Shown: in pieces, positions 1 to 14,887 of the stretch
Position numbering within the stretch: the stretch's first letter is position 1
How the letters are laid out: every line of letters begins with the position of its first letter
DNA from: Muraenolepis orangiensis
Taxonomy: Eukaryota; Chordata; Actinopteri; Gadiformes; Muraenolepididae
Direction of reading: 5' to 3'
Assembly: GCA_027704905.1 (NCBI GenBank)
Contig: CM051002.1
Coordinates: 821,832 to 885,831, forward strand
Length of the DNA: 64,000 bases
Translations under genes and position numbers: made by a program
The notes under the pieces: model-generated
Database searches by the model: none
Told to the model about the DNA's origin: nothing
The model's input: the letters and a program-made list of their open reading frames with translations, nothing else

Positions 1-1516
<1,516 letters not shown>

Positions 1517-1625
1517 GGACCCGGAGAGGACGCGGAGAGGACCCGGAGAGGACCCGGAGAGGACCCGGAGAGGACACGGAGAGGACCCGGAGAGGACCCG
1601 GAGAGGACCCGGAGAGGACCCGGAG
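1517..1625. repeat. 11-bp minisatellite GGACCCGGAGA
   Basis: About ten head-to-tail copies of GGACCCGGAGA with occasional substitutions. Because 11 is not a multiple of three, the array reads as an 11-residue charged repeat (GPGEDPERTRR) in the plus-strand frame. The surrounding 131-residue ORF (1349-1744) has no other support and is not called. Confidence 0.95.
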
Positions 1626-4026
1626 CGCCAGGTGAGCTGTTGACTGAGGCAGAACTCTTTCTTTTTCTTAGTTTTCTGTTTTGGGCGGCCCAGTCTTTGG
1701 AGGGGGGGGGGGCAGATTACCATGCAATTTACATTGCACTTTAAGTAATTATAGTTGGGAATGGATTCTGCGTACATTTTTATAGCGTTTGCCACCGCAG
1801 AGAATTTCCTTAGAAAACATGATGGCAATCAAGGAGGAAGAGGACGGAGCGCTTATCTTCTTCTTACTGAGTAAACTAAATGTAAGAGTAACCAGTCCGT
1901 GTTGACATTAAACCATAGGGATCAAACACCTCGAGGGCCTGGTGAAGAGATCAGGCTTCAGCTATGGGTTAGGGATGGCTAAGGGAAGGCTAAGGGATGG
2001 CTAAGGGAAGGTCAATGGGAAGGCCTGTTTGCTTGGGTTTTCATGAGTGCAGTTTAAAATGTTTCTGTGTATCTTGTACTTTGTTTTGCCCGCCAGTAAA
2101 CATCTACTAAATAATATGAATTGGCCTATTCCGAAATAAAAGCTAAAGAACAAAGAAAGAAGAAGAGATAAAGAAGCCACAATTTGCACAGCAGGGGACC
2201 TTAGAAGCAGATAGCAACTAATAGTTAGGATTCATGTTCTAATAATCTCTCTCAATAGGAAGAGTTGGGCACATCACACCTGTGCCCTCTATAAGGGCCA
2301 GAGCTCCATGACTCAGGCTGGTCCTATGTATCAGATCAGGTGACATCAAAGAGCATGAGGGACATCTTACCAGACAGGCACTCTTTGAGAGACAGAAGGA
2401 TTAACAGTTCCCATGGCAACAGTTTCATTTTTCCAAGGTCAAAGGAGTCTCTTTCTTCCCATCCAGTTTCCGGTGGAGTGGAGTGGAGGGGTGGAGGGGT
2501 GGGGGGGTGGGGGGGTGGAGCCTGTGTTTCCTTCTCCTCGTTTGGCTGTGGAAGAAAGAGCACACAGAGAAGTGAGCATCTCGGATTTTTCGCCCAGTCG
2601 ACAGTCAAGCTTTCAGGCTTCTTCAGGCTCTGAAATGAAACGGCTCCAACTTGAGGGGGAAGAAAAACCTCCCGGCAAGCCGTTTTAATAAGGCATTCAT
2701 CTTCCTGAGCAGATCCCACGCTTTAGGGTCAGTTCACTGCTGATCCCCAGGAGGAAAGATTTAGCAAAAAGGAGCTCTCCCAGGAGCGAATGGAGGGTGT
2801 GAGGAGAAGGAGAAGGAGGGGAACGCACACATTTGAGGAGTGAAGGACCGACAAAAGATGAACACAGCAGATTCCTGCCCACGGCAGAGCATGATGTTAG
2901 TGCAATGTTCACTATGTTCACTATCGGTTCAACATATTAGAAGTTGCTTGAAATTGATATGAGTCTTTTTACTTTCCAGACTCGGAGCGCCTATATCGCA
3001 AAGGTGCAGAATACATTTCAGAATTACATTTTATGACTTTTATGCCTGGATATGTAGAATGTCAAGATAAAATCCCCAAATTATTGGTCTCAAAAGTTCA
3101 TCCACCATTATGTATTTATTAATATTATTCATTTATTTCAGATAATTATGAGGATTTACACAATCCTTATAATTGGATTGTTGAGAGAATGTGTGTTTTA
3201 AAATGTGCGTTCGTTATTTTAATGATAAAGAAATAAGGCTTCTAGATTAAATATACACTAGAGAGTAGATACAAATCGTTTTAGACTTTATCATATACCC
3301 TTTGGTTTCTAGATGGAGAAGGTCCTTGAAATTGAGACAACATTTGTTTAAACTTTGTAATTGGCCCCAGAGTCTATCAGAGTGTAAAACATCTGGCCTC
3401 CTAAGTGACGGCTTCACGAAGTTCTGCTTCAATGTAAAAGGCTGTAAATGTTCAAAGAGGTTATTCCTCATGGACCCACCCTACAGTTAAACCTCATGGT
3501 AATACTTTTGTTTCAAGATGAAGCTGAAAAAATACCCAACATCTTGACAGTTCTTAGATCTGCTGGATCTAAGTTTGGGAGACGATTTGTCTTCAGCGGA
3601 GCTGAGGTGAGCCATCCTCCCAGAGAAACTACTCCTATTAACACCAAAAAGCAATGGTCCTTACATGGGACGTGATCTTCAACATAGGGCAACATTTCCA
3701 CTTGTTACTAAAATAAGCCTGTAGGGTTATTTTAACCTGCTCAACCAGAACATTCTACTCTCCCCCTAACTCAAGTCGCACTAAAGGCACTTCCATGGCA
3801 CGGCGAAGGGACATCGTGGTAAGAGGATATGCTTACCATACTAGCATCACACCGTGACGTGTGGTCGTAACCTCCCCCCCCCCCCTCCTACCTTAAACTC
3901 TTAAAGCCCTAAACACATACAATAAGAAAACATTGTAGTGTTTGAATTCCAGGAGGTTCACTTAAACTTGTTGTATAATGTGTGTATTGTCTCTCTTTGG
4001 AAGCAAATTCCGACCAACCAACAGTG
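1626..4026. other. No gene recognised
   Basis: Mostly unique-looking, AT-leaning sequence. The only clear structure is a G-rich imperfect repeat of GTGGAGGGGT type at about 2470-2522 and a C run at about 3876-3889. I see no exon with convincing coding content. Confidence 0.5.
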
Positions 4027-4032
4027 GCACTG
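4027..4032. repeat. Target-site duplication GCACTG (left) of short L2 copy
   Basis: GCACTG abuts the (TCAAG)n end of the L2 fragment and recurs at 4842-4847 at its truncated 5' end. The exact boundary is uncertain by one or two bases because the element's own sequence overlaps it. Confidence 0.7.
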
Positions 4033-4841
4033 TCAAGTCAAGTCAAGTCCAGTTTATTGTCACTTCACAGTTTACACAAGTATAAAGCAGTGAGTGAAAA
4101 TCTTATGTGCAAAACCCGACGACAGACAGCAGTTATAAAAATAAAAATAATATAAAATTGAATAAAAACTGAATAGAATAAAATAAGTTAAAAAAACTGT
4201 ACATATACAACCGTACGTATAAAGTTAAATATATAAAATAAAAATGCAATTTATAAAATGCAATATATCGGCACAGAAAAAGAGCAATATGTATATATAA
4301 ATCAATGTAATAAAATATACATGTTATATGCTATACGCCCTTGTTCAGCAGCCTGATGGCCTGACTGTGGAAGCTGTCTCTGAGTCTATTTGATACCACT
4401 GGATACTGCGGTATCGCCTGCCTGACGGTAACAATGAGTACAGTTGGTGGCTGGGGTGGGCATTGTCTTTATGATGCGTTTGGCCTTGGCCACGCGCTGC
4501 TGGTTGTATATATCCAGGAGGGAGGGGAGCTCACCTCCAACGATATACTGGGCCGTCCGCACCACCCTTTGAAGCGCTCTGCGCTCGAGTGCGGTGCAGT
4601 TCCCGTACCGGGCGGTGATACACCCTATAAGAACACTCTCCATGGTGCCCTTATAGAATGTTCTCAGGATGCGGGGGCCCATGCTGAATTTCCTCAGACG
4701 CCTGAGGAAATACAGGCGTTGTTGGGCCCTTTTCACCACGTGTGTGGTGTGCGTGGACCATGTGAGGTCCTCGGAGATGTGCACGCCGAGGAACTTGAAG
4801 CTGCTGACCCTCTCTACTGCAACACTGTCGATGGAGATAGG
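4033..4841 (-). mobile_element. 5'-truncated L2-clade LINE copy
   Basis: Read on the minus strand, this is the last ~800 bp of the same L2 family as the full copy at 59,535-62,784. It carries the C-terminal coding part (VERVSSFKFLGVHISEDLTW onward), the AT-rich 3' UTR and a (CTTGA)n tail, which appears here as TCAAG repeats at 4033-4047. The copy is dead. It lacks the endonuclease and the catalytic reverse-transcriptase core, and a one-base deletion after KAKRIIK shifts the frame. Flanking GCACTG repeats (4027-4032 and 4842-4847) suggest a 6-bp target duplication, the same length as for the full copy. Confidence 0.93.
4386..4841 (-). pseudogene. L2 reverse-transcriptase C-terminal fragment
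   Basis: This is the coding remnant inside the truncated L2. The open frame encodes about 150 residues matching the region downstream of the catalytic domain in the full-length copy (CPISIDSVAVERVSSF, then FLRRLRKFSMGPRILRTFY, then RRALQRVVRTAQYIVGGELP). After KAKRIIK the frame shifts relative to the intact copy, which reads KDIAHPSHELYSLLPSGRRY there. The upstream methionine and about ten residues come from flanking DNA. No function is expected. Confidence 0.88.
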
Positions 4842-4847
4842 GCACTG

Positions 4848-6004
4848 CATCTTAAGCACACTTTTGCATTGCATTCAACATCTTCCAAAGTGTTTGCCTC
4901 TTATTAACCTTTATATGCTTTCATTCCTTTCTAAATTTCATGAAAGGGAGAAAAATCAATACTTTGGACAAAAGCATGCATTGAAGAGTGAACAGCCTGT
5001 GAGATAATCAGAAACACATCGCAAAGGTTGTCTAACAAGAGCCTGAAGCATGATGTCATTTGTGGCCTTGCCGGCCCCAGTGATCGATGCTAATTTATGT
5101 TTTCCCCTGTCAGCTGTCCGGTTCCACTTTGGAGCCGATCAACTTTCTTTTGTCCGCCTCGTCCTGGAACACAAGTGTCCTTTTCCCTCCCTGGCGCTCA
5201 AAGTCAATCCACCCCCCGGACCCTGCCTTCTGGTTTCCCATCGACGGCGCCGTCCCGTTCCTGGCAGAAGCCCGCCTCCTCCATCATCTGGCACCACGCT
5301 GACGCTCCTCGTCCTCCTCAGGGGAGGATGCCTTTCACAGTCACACTCCAGACATTTAAAAGCACTTGCTTGTGACGCCCATGATTAATTTATCACCCCG
5401 GTAAAACCAAATATATATATAATGGTAATCATTCTTGTGGCTGGAAGATGCTTTGGTCGCAGGTGTTGAAAACTCCAAATGGGATGAAGCCAAGCTAATG
5501 GTGCCTGCAAGGGACACTATCTGTCAGGGATAATCCCTAATAACAGTGTGGCGAGAGATAATGTGCTTCCGCCTCTTTCTCCCAGCAGCAGAAGCACTAG
5601 CGCCGCAATATTGAGATAGCCGTGGACATGACTCAATGAGGTGTGGATATTGACTCAGCGAACGTATCCGGATTACGCTATTGGCCCGGTTAGCGTTTCC
5701 CCAATTACTGCCTTCCTCCTGTGGTGAACGTGAAAAAAAGAGTACAAATAACCTAGGGTGTAAAAAGAGAGGATCTCTGGTGAGCCATGTTCCCCTTCAT
5801 TAGTCCCTGAGTGATGCGCTGAACACCTGACTGCTGGAATGAACGTTTGACGTCCTGTGAGAAGTAATTAAATCATGTTTTTTGGAGCATGCCCAAGTAA
5901 GCAACCAATGCACATGGGAGCATTTGGGTCCTCTGAACGCCCACGTGGTAACCGACTCCCCGGCCCCAAACATATATATATATCAAATATATATAACCTT
6001 TATT
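4848..6004. other. No gene recognised
   Basis: C-rich DNA at about 5190-5330 produces overlapping proline-rich ORFs in three frames with no recognised domain. The rest is unique-looking, with AT-rich tracts near 5409-5423 and 5970-5998. Confidence 0.5.
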
Positions 6005-6200
6005 ATTTAGTCATTTTAGCAGATGCATTTATCCAAAATGACTGTGAGATTTTGTGGCGCAATGAGCAGGACGAAGTTAAGGATCTTGCTCAGGCACACC
6101 TACAGTACAGGTAGACTACCTCGACATTGGGGTTCGAACACGGAACCTTTTAGCTGGGAATCAAACACCCGAGCCAACCGGACCGTCAGACTACCCAGCA
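6005..6200 (-). mobile_element. tRNA-derived SINE, reverse orientation
   Basis: The left edge is the reverse complement of the fish SINE 3' tail (TTTAGCAGATGC...TATCCAAA). The right part read on the minus strand has a tRNA-like promoter, with a B-box-like GTTCGAACCCC near 6128-6140 and a second GTTTGATTCCC-like block near 6160. The body includes a GGATCTTGCTCAGGCAC block common to these SINEs. The copy is diverged and boundaries are approximate. Confidence 0.75.
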
Positions 6201-7204
6201 TTACGCAGCGTCAGCAACACACTGCGATAGCCGCTCAGTGGTCTGTGGGCTGCAGTGGGGACATGGCATGTTGCAAATTTACTCCATCAGTATCCCCGAC
6301 CTCGGTTTACTCCGGAGCGTCCCGATCCCAGTCAGCAAAACCGATACTGCAGCCGCACTGAGACGCCATGGACAGGAAACATCATCAGTCAGACGCAGAC
6401 GTACATATTACAGTGTAGGTCTGCCACAGAGCAGGAGGGAGGGATAACTAGCTTACATCCCTGTGATTTAAGGTCCAGATAATTACAGCACTCAGAAACA
6501 AAGCAGAGGCCCAAACAGGAGAGGCCCGCTAGGCTGATAAAAGCTGGAGGATTCACGACACACAATTAAGGATTTTGATGTTATGGAAAAAAGCTTGATG
6601 TGAGAAAGTGTATACCTCCAACACCCTCCAACACCCTCCAACACCCTCCAACACCACACAACATGTAACATGAGCATACAGAGATTATTAGATGACAGAT
6701 GATTATGAGACATCCCACTGACAATCACCACAGATTGAAGATGTTTTTGGAGAGGTACAAAACGTGTTTTGTGCTGCATTGCTTTTTTCTGGCGGTCTAG
6801 GCAGGTTCATAATCCACTGCTTTGGATCGTTCCACGTTCCATTAACTCTAAGACTGCCGAGTGTTTGCAGTCTACCTGCAGGCATCCTTGAGTAAGACAT
6901 ACAACCTCAATGCGCTCATTAGTGACCTGTAGCTCTCAACGACAAATGACAAGTCGCTTTGGATCAAATGTGTTTCTATGACTACAATGACATCGTTACA
7001 TGTAGTCTATGGCCAGAAGAATGCTGCGCCATTATCACATACTGCCGAGGCTCTTTAGGAAGGGAAGGACCAACCACACACCAGTAGTCACAGCAGGTTG
7101 TACCGTGGGGTTCATCACAGCGCTTGCTGTTCAGACAGACAACCGCAGATGGAGTGTTTGCTGAGGAAGTGGAGTCAGCTGGCTTCTTTAACAGTCTCCA
7201 TCAG

Positions 7205-7206
<2 letters not shown>
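6201..7206. other. No gene; short decamer repeat and SINE-tail remnant
   Basis: Positions 6615-6654 hold four copies of CCTCCAACAC. About 6838-6985 looks like a decayed plus-strand SINE fragment: it has GGCATCCTTGAGTAAGA, also seen near 44.6 kb, and ends with a tail-like AAGTCGCTTTGGATC. Nothing else is recognised. Confidence 0.5.

Positions 7207-7287
<81 letters not shown>
7207..7287. repeat. (GA)n microsatellite
   Basis: About 40 uninterrupted GA units. This is a purine-only strand; the Arg/Glu and Leu/Ser ORFs across it are repeat translations. Confidence 0.98.
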
Positions 7288-7289
<2 letters not shown>

Positions 7290-7787
7290 TCAGGGAGGGG
7301 TATAAGAGGGATGGATAAAGAATGGAATAGAGGCAGAATAAAAGGAAGGAGAGGTAGGGGGAGGGTCGTGAGGCTATGTACACTAAATGTGGTCTGAAGA
7401 GAGGAGGGGTTGCTATTGTCCAAGTGGAGCCAGAATAGCCTATAAGGAGGAACGTGGCTCACTGCCCAACTGCCTACTGCTGGTTCCTATTGCGTTCAAT
7501 GTAACCATGATGGCTACATACTTCCCCTCATAACCAATCAGGGGAAACCATTTCCATATGAAGGGCCAGAGGGCTAGCCTGTGGGTTGATAAAGCAAAGC
7601 ACCATGAAGCGGAACAACCGCTGTAATAAGTAAACAACAAGCCACACGCAAAGGATCCTTCTCTGGAGGCTGCGCTCCGTGCTGTCCTCTTAATGGACAC
7701 AACATCAAATCACCAATCGCAGTGACCTTAATGTTGGTAGTATTCCCTTTAACAGAGAACATTGGTTGTCATAATTTGGTTTCCAGC
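7288..7787. other. No gene recognised
   Basis: Purine-rich flank of the GA array followed by unique-looking DNA. No domain, RNA gene or mobile-element end recognised. Confidence 0.5.
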
Positions 7788-7876
7788 AGGGGGGGCTACA
7801 GCGGGGGGGGGGCTACAGCGGAGGGGGGGGGGGGGGGGGGCTACAGCGGAGGGGGGGGGGCTACAGCGGAGGGGCT
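7788..7876. repeat. G-run/GGCTACAGCGGA minisatellite
   Basis: Several copies of GGCTACAGCGGA separated by G runs of varying length (7 to 18). It directly abuts the giant CT tract. The long G runs could form G-quadruplexes and are also prone to assembly error. Confidence 0.9.
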
Positions 7877-8748
<872 letters not shown>

Positions 8749-10117
8749 CGCACCTTCTGACAAAAAGGTAAAGGGAAGCCAGTTATATTTGAAGCCCATC
8801 TTAAGCAGCATATACTACATATACTTGTGATAAAAATGAAATCATAATAATTCTGCATTATGCTCTGACCTTATTGGTGTAGGAAGTCCCTGTGGGGAAC
8901 ATTTCATCTGAAGAGTGAACTCGACTGGAGTGTGCAAAGAAATACAAAGAAAACAGGATCATGATTGTTTTAAATCTATAACGCGCAGGCCTACATATAT
9001 ACTAAGAGCTATAGAATATGTGAATAATTCATGGGTTAAATTACACATCTCCGAACACCGTCTCCCCAGTCTCTCTCATTGTCAATTGATTACCTGATAC
9101 AAGTGATGTACTCGGGGCCAGATGTCTGTCGCTCACTCCATACAATCATTTCATTTTATAATTAAATTATTATTATTATTATTTTATTCACATAAAAGTG
9201 ACAGGTAAAATAGCCTTTCCTCGATCTGCCACTCCATCTGCCACTCCATCTGCCATCCCCAGCTGCTATAAACAAACATTATCACACGCTTTTGAAATCA
9301 GACCCCAGCAAGAAATGCGCCTTCACACAACTGTATTTGTGTTTCAGATAACCGGCTGGGAGAGGGAGAAAGAATATTGTCTAGGCTTTTTAATGACATC
9401 TGGGATCAACTGGATTTTGTTTAAACAGAAACCATGGCAACGGCCATTCCAGAGTCACTGCTGTGGGTACGCTTTCATTTTTAAATATGGACCAGTGGGG
9501 CAGATGATGCTGTCGTTACGGCCACAGTGTAACATAAGCAGTGAGGCTGGTTTGCTGATTCCTCAGTGTCTTTGTGTAGCAGTGTGTATTGAATTGTGAC
9601 ACGATTGTGGCAAGAATCAATACAGCTACACGACAAGCGATACATATTACAAATACCAGGATAAAATACACCATAGTAGGCCTAGTAGACAATGTCAAAA
9701 TGAACCAAAGGACTGCATAAACAGCAGTGCTTTAATGCACTGTATAAGTGCTTCTATGTTACTTGTGTTGGACCTTCATGTATCTGGTATATATAGGGGG
9801 CCTATATTCTGGTTCACACAATTGGAGCCTTTTCAAGATTTTGATTTGCCATATGCAACGTATGGAATGCTACAGTAGTACAATGGAATGCTCACTCCCC
9901 ATTCCCTCCTGCAGTATGAATTCTCTAGAGTTTAACACGAGTTAAGACTATAATATATACTATAAACTATACTATAAAAAATACTGTACAAAACAAAAAG
10001 AACAATAAAGTGATGGATGATATGTAGATGATGTGTTGAATTGGGCAAAGAACACCTGATACTCTTGTCCTCTGTCCTCACGACCCCCCCCTTCTTGTCC
10101 TGTGCAGTAGTGTTGCC
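8749..10117. other. No gene; small repeats and a LINE-tail fragment
   Basis: A TTA run lies near 9168-9186 and three copies of a 12-bp ATCTGCCACTCC unit at about 9224-9258. About 9841-9922 resembles the 3' end of an L2-like LINE on the minus strand (TTTGCCATATGCAAC, then ACAATGGAATGCTCACTCC), a family seen five more times in this window. The 133-residue ORF at 9198 has no recognisable domain. Confidence 0.55.
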
Positions 10118-10217
10118 GTACCACACAGACGGGTACCACACAGACGGGTACCACACAGACGGGTACCACACAGACGGGTACCACACAGACGGGTACCACA
10201 CATACGGGTACCACACG
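10118..10217. repeat. 15-bp minisatellite GTACCACACAGACGG
   Basis: Between six and seven copies of GTACCACACAGACGG, the last with a G-to-T change (CATACGG). Each junction creates GGTACC. The frame-preserving 15-bp period gives pentapeptide ORFs on both strands (for example YHTDG), which are not genes. Confidence 0.96.
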
Positions 10218-11006
10218 CTCTCTACGGTGAGACAGACTTGTTATCTTGGTCGTAAAATGTGTATATATTTAGATTTAAAGGTGAAAATAAGTTAATGGGT
10301 ACACTGTAAGGGCAGGCAGAAAGCTCTTCTTGGGAAAGATGATGGAAATAGCTGGAATTATCCTATGAAATGCACTTTAAACAGACATTTTTCAGTGTAA
10401 GAGAAATCCTTTACTTCATAGTAAAAATGTTAAATGTCTGTGATTTTTTTCATCTTTCTAACTGAAAGTCAAGTTGAATTGTTATGAACCACGGGAGCTG
10501 TCACACTTGCTTGTTTGTTTTTATGTAGTGTTTTCATACATATATATATCATATTGTATATATTCCTCATGTAATTATTTATGTTTAACACTGAGAGGAG
10601 TCAATTACAAAACAACACTGTATTAGGAGTAATTTCTTAATCAACAGTTTAACCCACTGAATTAATAATAGTACCTTTTGGGTGAACACTCAAAAACTCT
10701 TAGTGTCAAATAAATACCAATAAATACCACTATGGGTGTTATTTCCCTGACAGTTTGACACGTGATCACCACGTCTCAGCGTGGTGTTATGTAAAATATG
10801 AACTCCATATGTTTTAATGAACACTGCCAATTTGACTGTGTGGTGAATCTCTGGTTTTACTTTCCAGCACATATCGTTCTTTACATCCAAATCCTGAGTG
10901 AGCAGCTGACAAGACTACACTACGACACTACACACTGAATGTTCCTCCTGAAGGTAAGCAGTGATATTGTTCACCAAAGATCAGCCTTCTCTTTCTCACA
11001 GACACA

Positions 11007-11060
<54 letters not shown>

Positions 11061-12169
11061 TCATGTCTGCTCTGTTCCCTGTTTACTGACTGCAGAGAGG
11101 ACTATGGGAATCCTGAGTGAGCAGCTCATGAGACATTTGACTCCTGAAGCAGAACTGGGGACACGTCTCTCTGAGACCCCGTTTCTCCAGCATCGGGTCT
11201 TTTGAGAGACTCTTTCCTGTGTAGATGGCCGTCTATCTTCAGTCAAGTCTGGACTCTTTTCACTCTTGATCAACTTTGAGCAAGTGGTCGGTTTTTTCCT
11301 CTTTTTTCATTCAGTCCACCGTGGATTTCCTTGATGCGTAAGAACACATGATCTTTTGAAGATGTCGCCATTTATTTGTGAGCCCTCAGTTGTTCAGTAA
11401 TTGGACTTTGTGTCTGATGGGTTTGTTCTGCTGTGATTTTCACAGATAAACTTGTGAATGCGGGTGTTACAATAAGTCTGTATTTAGGTTTACAATAGGC
11501 TGAATCTGTTACTGCTACGGTAATTCTCTCTAGTTTACTGTAAACAAACAATTCTCAACCGTGAAATTCACAGTAACTGAAATAGTTATAATCTTTATAC
11601 ATTATACATTTCCAAAATATTGTTTATGGCAAAGTTTGGCAACCGTAGCTGCCTGTAATTGATGGTTTACTGTTTATTTTTACACATACACTGTGAATTT
11701 TTAGTGGAAATTACACCTTTCACAGCCATGCAATGACGTTTCATTAAATACGCCGAAAAGAAGCAAAAAAAGGCAGCAGTATTCGAAATAGCTGATTCTG
11801 TAACGGGGACATCAACGTACAGCCATCACCACAGCCAGTGGTTCTGTTGATGCAGCCCGGGTCGTCTTGCTGCCGGTTGCAATCGTGGCCGTCACTCACC
11901 TCAGTAAAGTGTGGGAGACAGCCGTGATATTTCAGAGCAGAGAGAAACATATCATGTCCTCTGGTAGACATCGGAGGAGCACGTGACTCATTTCCACCGG
12001 GCAAACAAAAACAAATAGTGAGTAAGCTTCCTGAACCGGGTACGCTCTTCCCTGACGAGTTGGGGAGTAGAGGACCTGGCTCATCCAGTGTCCCCACAGT
12101 GTGGTCTCCTAAGACCACCAGACCAAAGCTACTGAGTGGCATCTACAGGAGCACTGAAGGTCTGAAGGT
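10218..12169. other. No gene; one (CA)n array
   Basis: A (CA)25 array occupies about 11,007-11,057. The rest is AT-rich unique-looking DNA. I tested the 132-residue minus-strand frame at 11,744-12,142 by eye and recognise no family. Confidence 0.5.
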
Positions 12170-12796
12170 CGGAGGCCTCCCACCTACCTGCTCATTAATT
12201 GAGTCGGAGGCCTCCCACCTACCTGCTCATTAATTGAGTCAGAGGCCTCCCACCTACCTGCTCATTAATTGAGTCAGAGGCCTCCCACCTACTTGCTCAT
12301 TAATTGAGTCGGAGGCCTCCCACCTACCTGCTCATTAATTGAGTCAGAGGCCTCCCACCTACCTGCTCATTCATTGAGTCGGAGGCCTCCCACCTACCTG
12401 CTCATTAATTGAGTCGGAGGCCTCCCACCTACCTGCTCATTAATTGAGTCGGAGGCCTCCCACCTACCTGCTCATTAATTGAGTCAGAGGCCTCCCACCT
12501 ACTTGCTCATTAATTGAGTCGGAGGCCTCCCACCTACCTGCTCATTAATTGAGTCAGAGGCCTCCCACCTACCTGCTCATTCATTGAGTCGGAGGCCTCC
12601 CACCTACCTGCTCATTAATTGAGTCGGAGGCCTCCCACCTACCTGCTCATTCATTGAGTCAGAGGCCTCCCACCTACCTGCTCATTCATTGAGTCAGAGG
12701 CCTCCCACCTACCTGCTCATTCATTGAGTCAGAGGCCTCCCACCTACCTGCTCATTAATTGAGTCGGAGGCCTCCCACCTACCTGCTCATTCATTG
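12170..12796. repeat. 35-bp minisatellite, 18 copies, with higher-order structure
   Basis: Eighteen tandem copies of a 35-bp unit, from GTCGGAGGCCTCCCACC through to TGCTCATTAATTGA. Copies vary at three places: CGG or CAG, TACC or TACT, and TAATT or TCATT. The variant order in copies 4-7 recurs in copies 10-13, so a block of six units (210 bp) was itself duplicated. Units abut without spacers. Confidence 0.97.
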
Positions 12797-13412
12797 CTTG
12801 TTTGTTTGTTTTTTAAAGTATTGTTTTTTGCAAACAGCGTCTACTAAATTACTCCATAGTTTCTTGGCACAAGAAAACCCAAACACAGCACAGGCAGAAC
12901 TCAAGCCCGTCAGCAGGCGGTAGAATCTAGTAATTAGCAGCAGGATGTACTTAACTAAACTAAGTAAAGACGGCCACCATGTAGGACTCATAGCCATGCC
13001 ACTCCTCAACCGGGTGGCTATTTTCCTCGGGATCTTCCGTTAACTCCGGAGACTCTCGAGCTCTTCAGGCCATTATTTAAGATGAAGTACATTCGGTGGC
13101 CTCAGTCTATCGAGTCCCCCAGAGCAAAGCGAACAAGCGGCCCTCAAAAGCTTTTTTTTAAATGCCAAGTCCTTCACACCGGTGGCCTCCATATACCTCA
13201 TGGCCTCTGGCTCATTAGACAGGGGGCCGCTCCTCTAATTGTGCTGCTGCTATCTGCTGGTTCAGGGCGCCGTGGTGGTGGCCTGCTGCTGCAGTCAGCA
13301 GTCAGCAGTCAGCAGTCAGCAGTCAACAGTCAGCAGTCAACAGTCAGCAGACAACAGTCAGCAGTCAACAGTCCACAAGGCTAATTTTCACCTCCCGTTC
13401 GGTGGTTGCACA

Positions 13413-13477
<65 letters not shown>

Positions 13478-13627
13478 CCTGTCACTTTAAATGGATGGCA
13501 ATATTGCCGACCGAGTTCATTAACAATTTGTGGTGGAGCAGCTGATAGTGTAAAATGTGTTGCGTTAGATGACATTAACACCTGGCCCCATGTTTTATAC
13601 AGCTTTATGGCACACTGTTGATACACA
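12797..13627. repeat. CAGTCAGCAGT-type and (CA)n repeats in non-coding DNA
   Basis: About 13,292-13,374 is a degenerate array of CAGCAGT/CAACAGT 7-bp units. About 13,415-13,473 is (CA)n. No gene is recognised between them or in 12,797-13,290. Confidence 0.85.
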
Positions 13628-13966
<339 letters not shown>

Positions 13967-14887
13967 TACAGCACAAGCGTTCACTGTGACTGGCATTGAG
14001 TAGTAAGTATGGTGTATGGAAAAGAGGTGTAGAGCAGCTTTAATTTGATGTTGTGTGTTGGGTTTGATTGGAATGATAGTGCTATCCAAACTGCATCTGT
14101 GCGACGTGTCAAAACATATTTCAGAGACGTTCGTAAATAACACATTTCAGGGAGTAGAGGCTACATGTTATGCTGATAAACCAGACTGCCTGAATCAATT
14201 AAAGAGAAACTAATACCAATTAAAGTGAACATGGGCCATGGGTGTACTAAGGTTGTTGTGAGGAGCCACTAGCAGTGTTATCAGCACTTCCCCTGGCCCT
14301 CTCGCTTGCATGCAATTTCGCAACAGCGAGTTCCTTTGTCATCCGGTGGCATCCGAGAAGAGAGCGTGACACAGTGGAGAACACACCCATGAAGAATGCA
14401 TACCTCAGAAGCATTCAATAAAATACAATCCAATATGACAATAAGATTTACCCAATTCCTCCTAACGGGCGTTGGGACTGATGCGGGCGTCAAAGGCAGA
14501 ATGTAATTATGTAAATCTGTCAGGTTCCATTTACAGAGTGAGAGATAAAGCGGGGGATACGCCGCATGCTGACAAACTGGAAACACAAAGTCAGGACCTT
14601 AGTAACAATGTTGGCTTCTTGTGGCTGGTAGTAGTTAGATGTTCGCCAGCACAAGTTCACCCATAACTTAGTGCCTAGTAAAATAGCAGTAAAAATTGTA
14701 GTAAAAAAGCCCATATCAAATAGTAGGTAAAATAGGCGCGCCATGTGTGCGAAATCACACCATACACAAGTGTATGGCGTTCATAAACCATGCCGACGCA
14801 ACACAATGAAATGCATTTTTGAAGAAATAATGAAGAAAGATATGAAATGCATTTCATTCAGACCTCATTAAAATAAGGAATAGGTAA
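13967..14887. other. No gene recognised between inverted arms
   Basis: Unique-looking DNA between the left arm and the hAT-like remnant. Minus-strand ORFs of 60-100 residues here contain no recognised domain. Confidence 0.5.

Noticed and set aside
6005..6200. Functional tRNA gene
   Set aside because: Only degenerate promoter boxes and no cloverleaf; the fish SINE tail identifies it as a SINE.
12170..12796. CRISPR-like array (35-bp repeats)
   Set aside because: Units abut with no unique spacers, and the context is a vertebrate genome; the 49-kb 35-bp array fails for the same reason.
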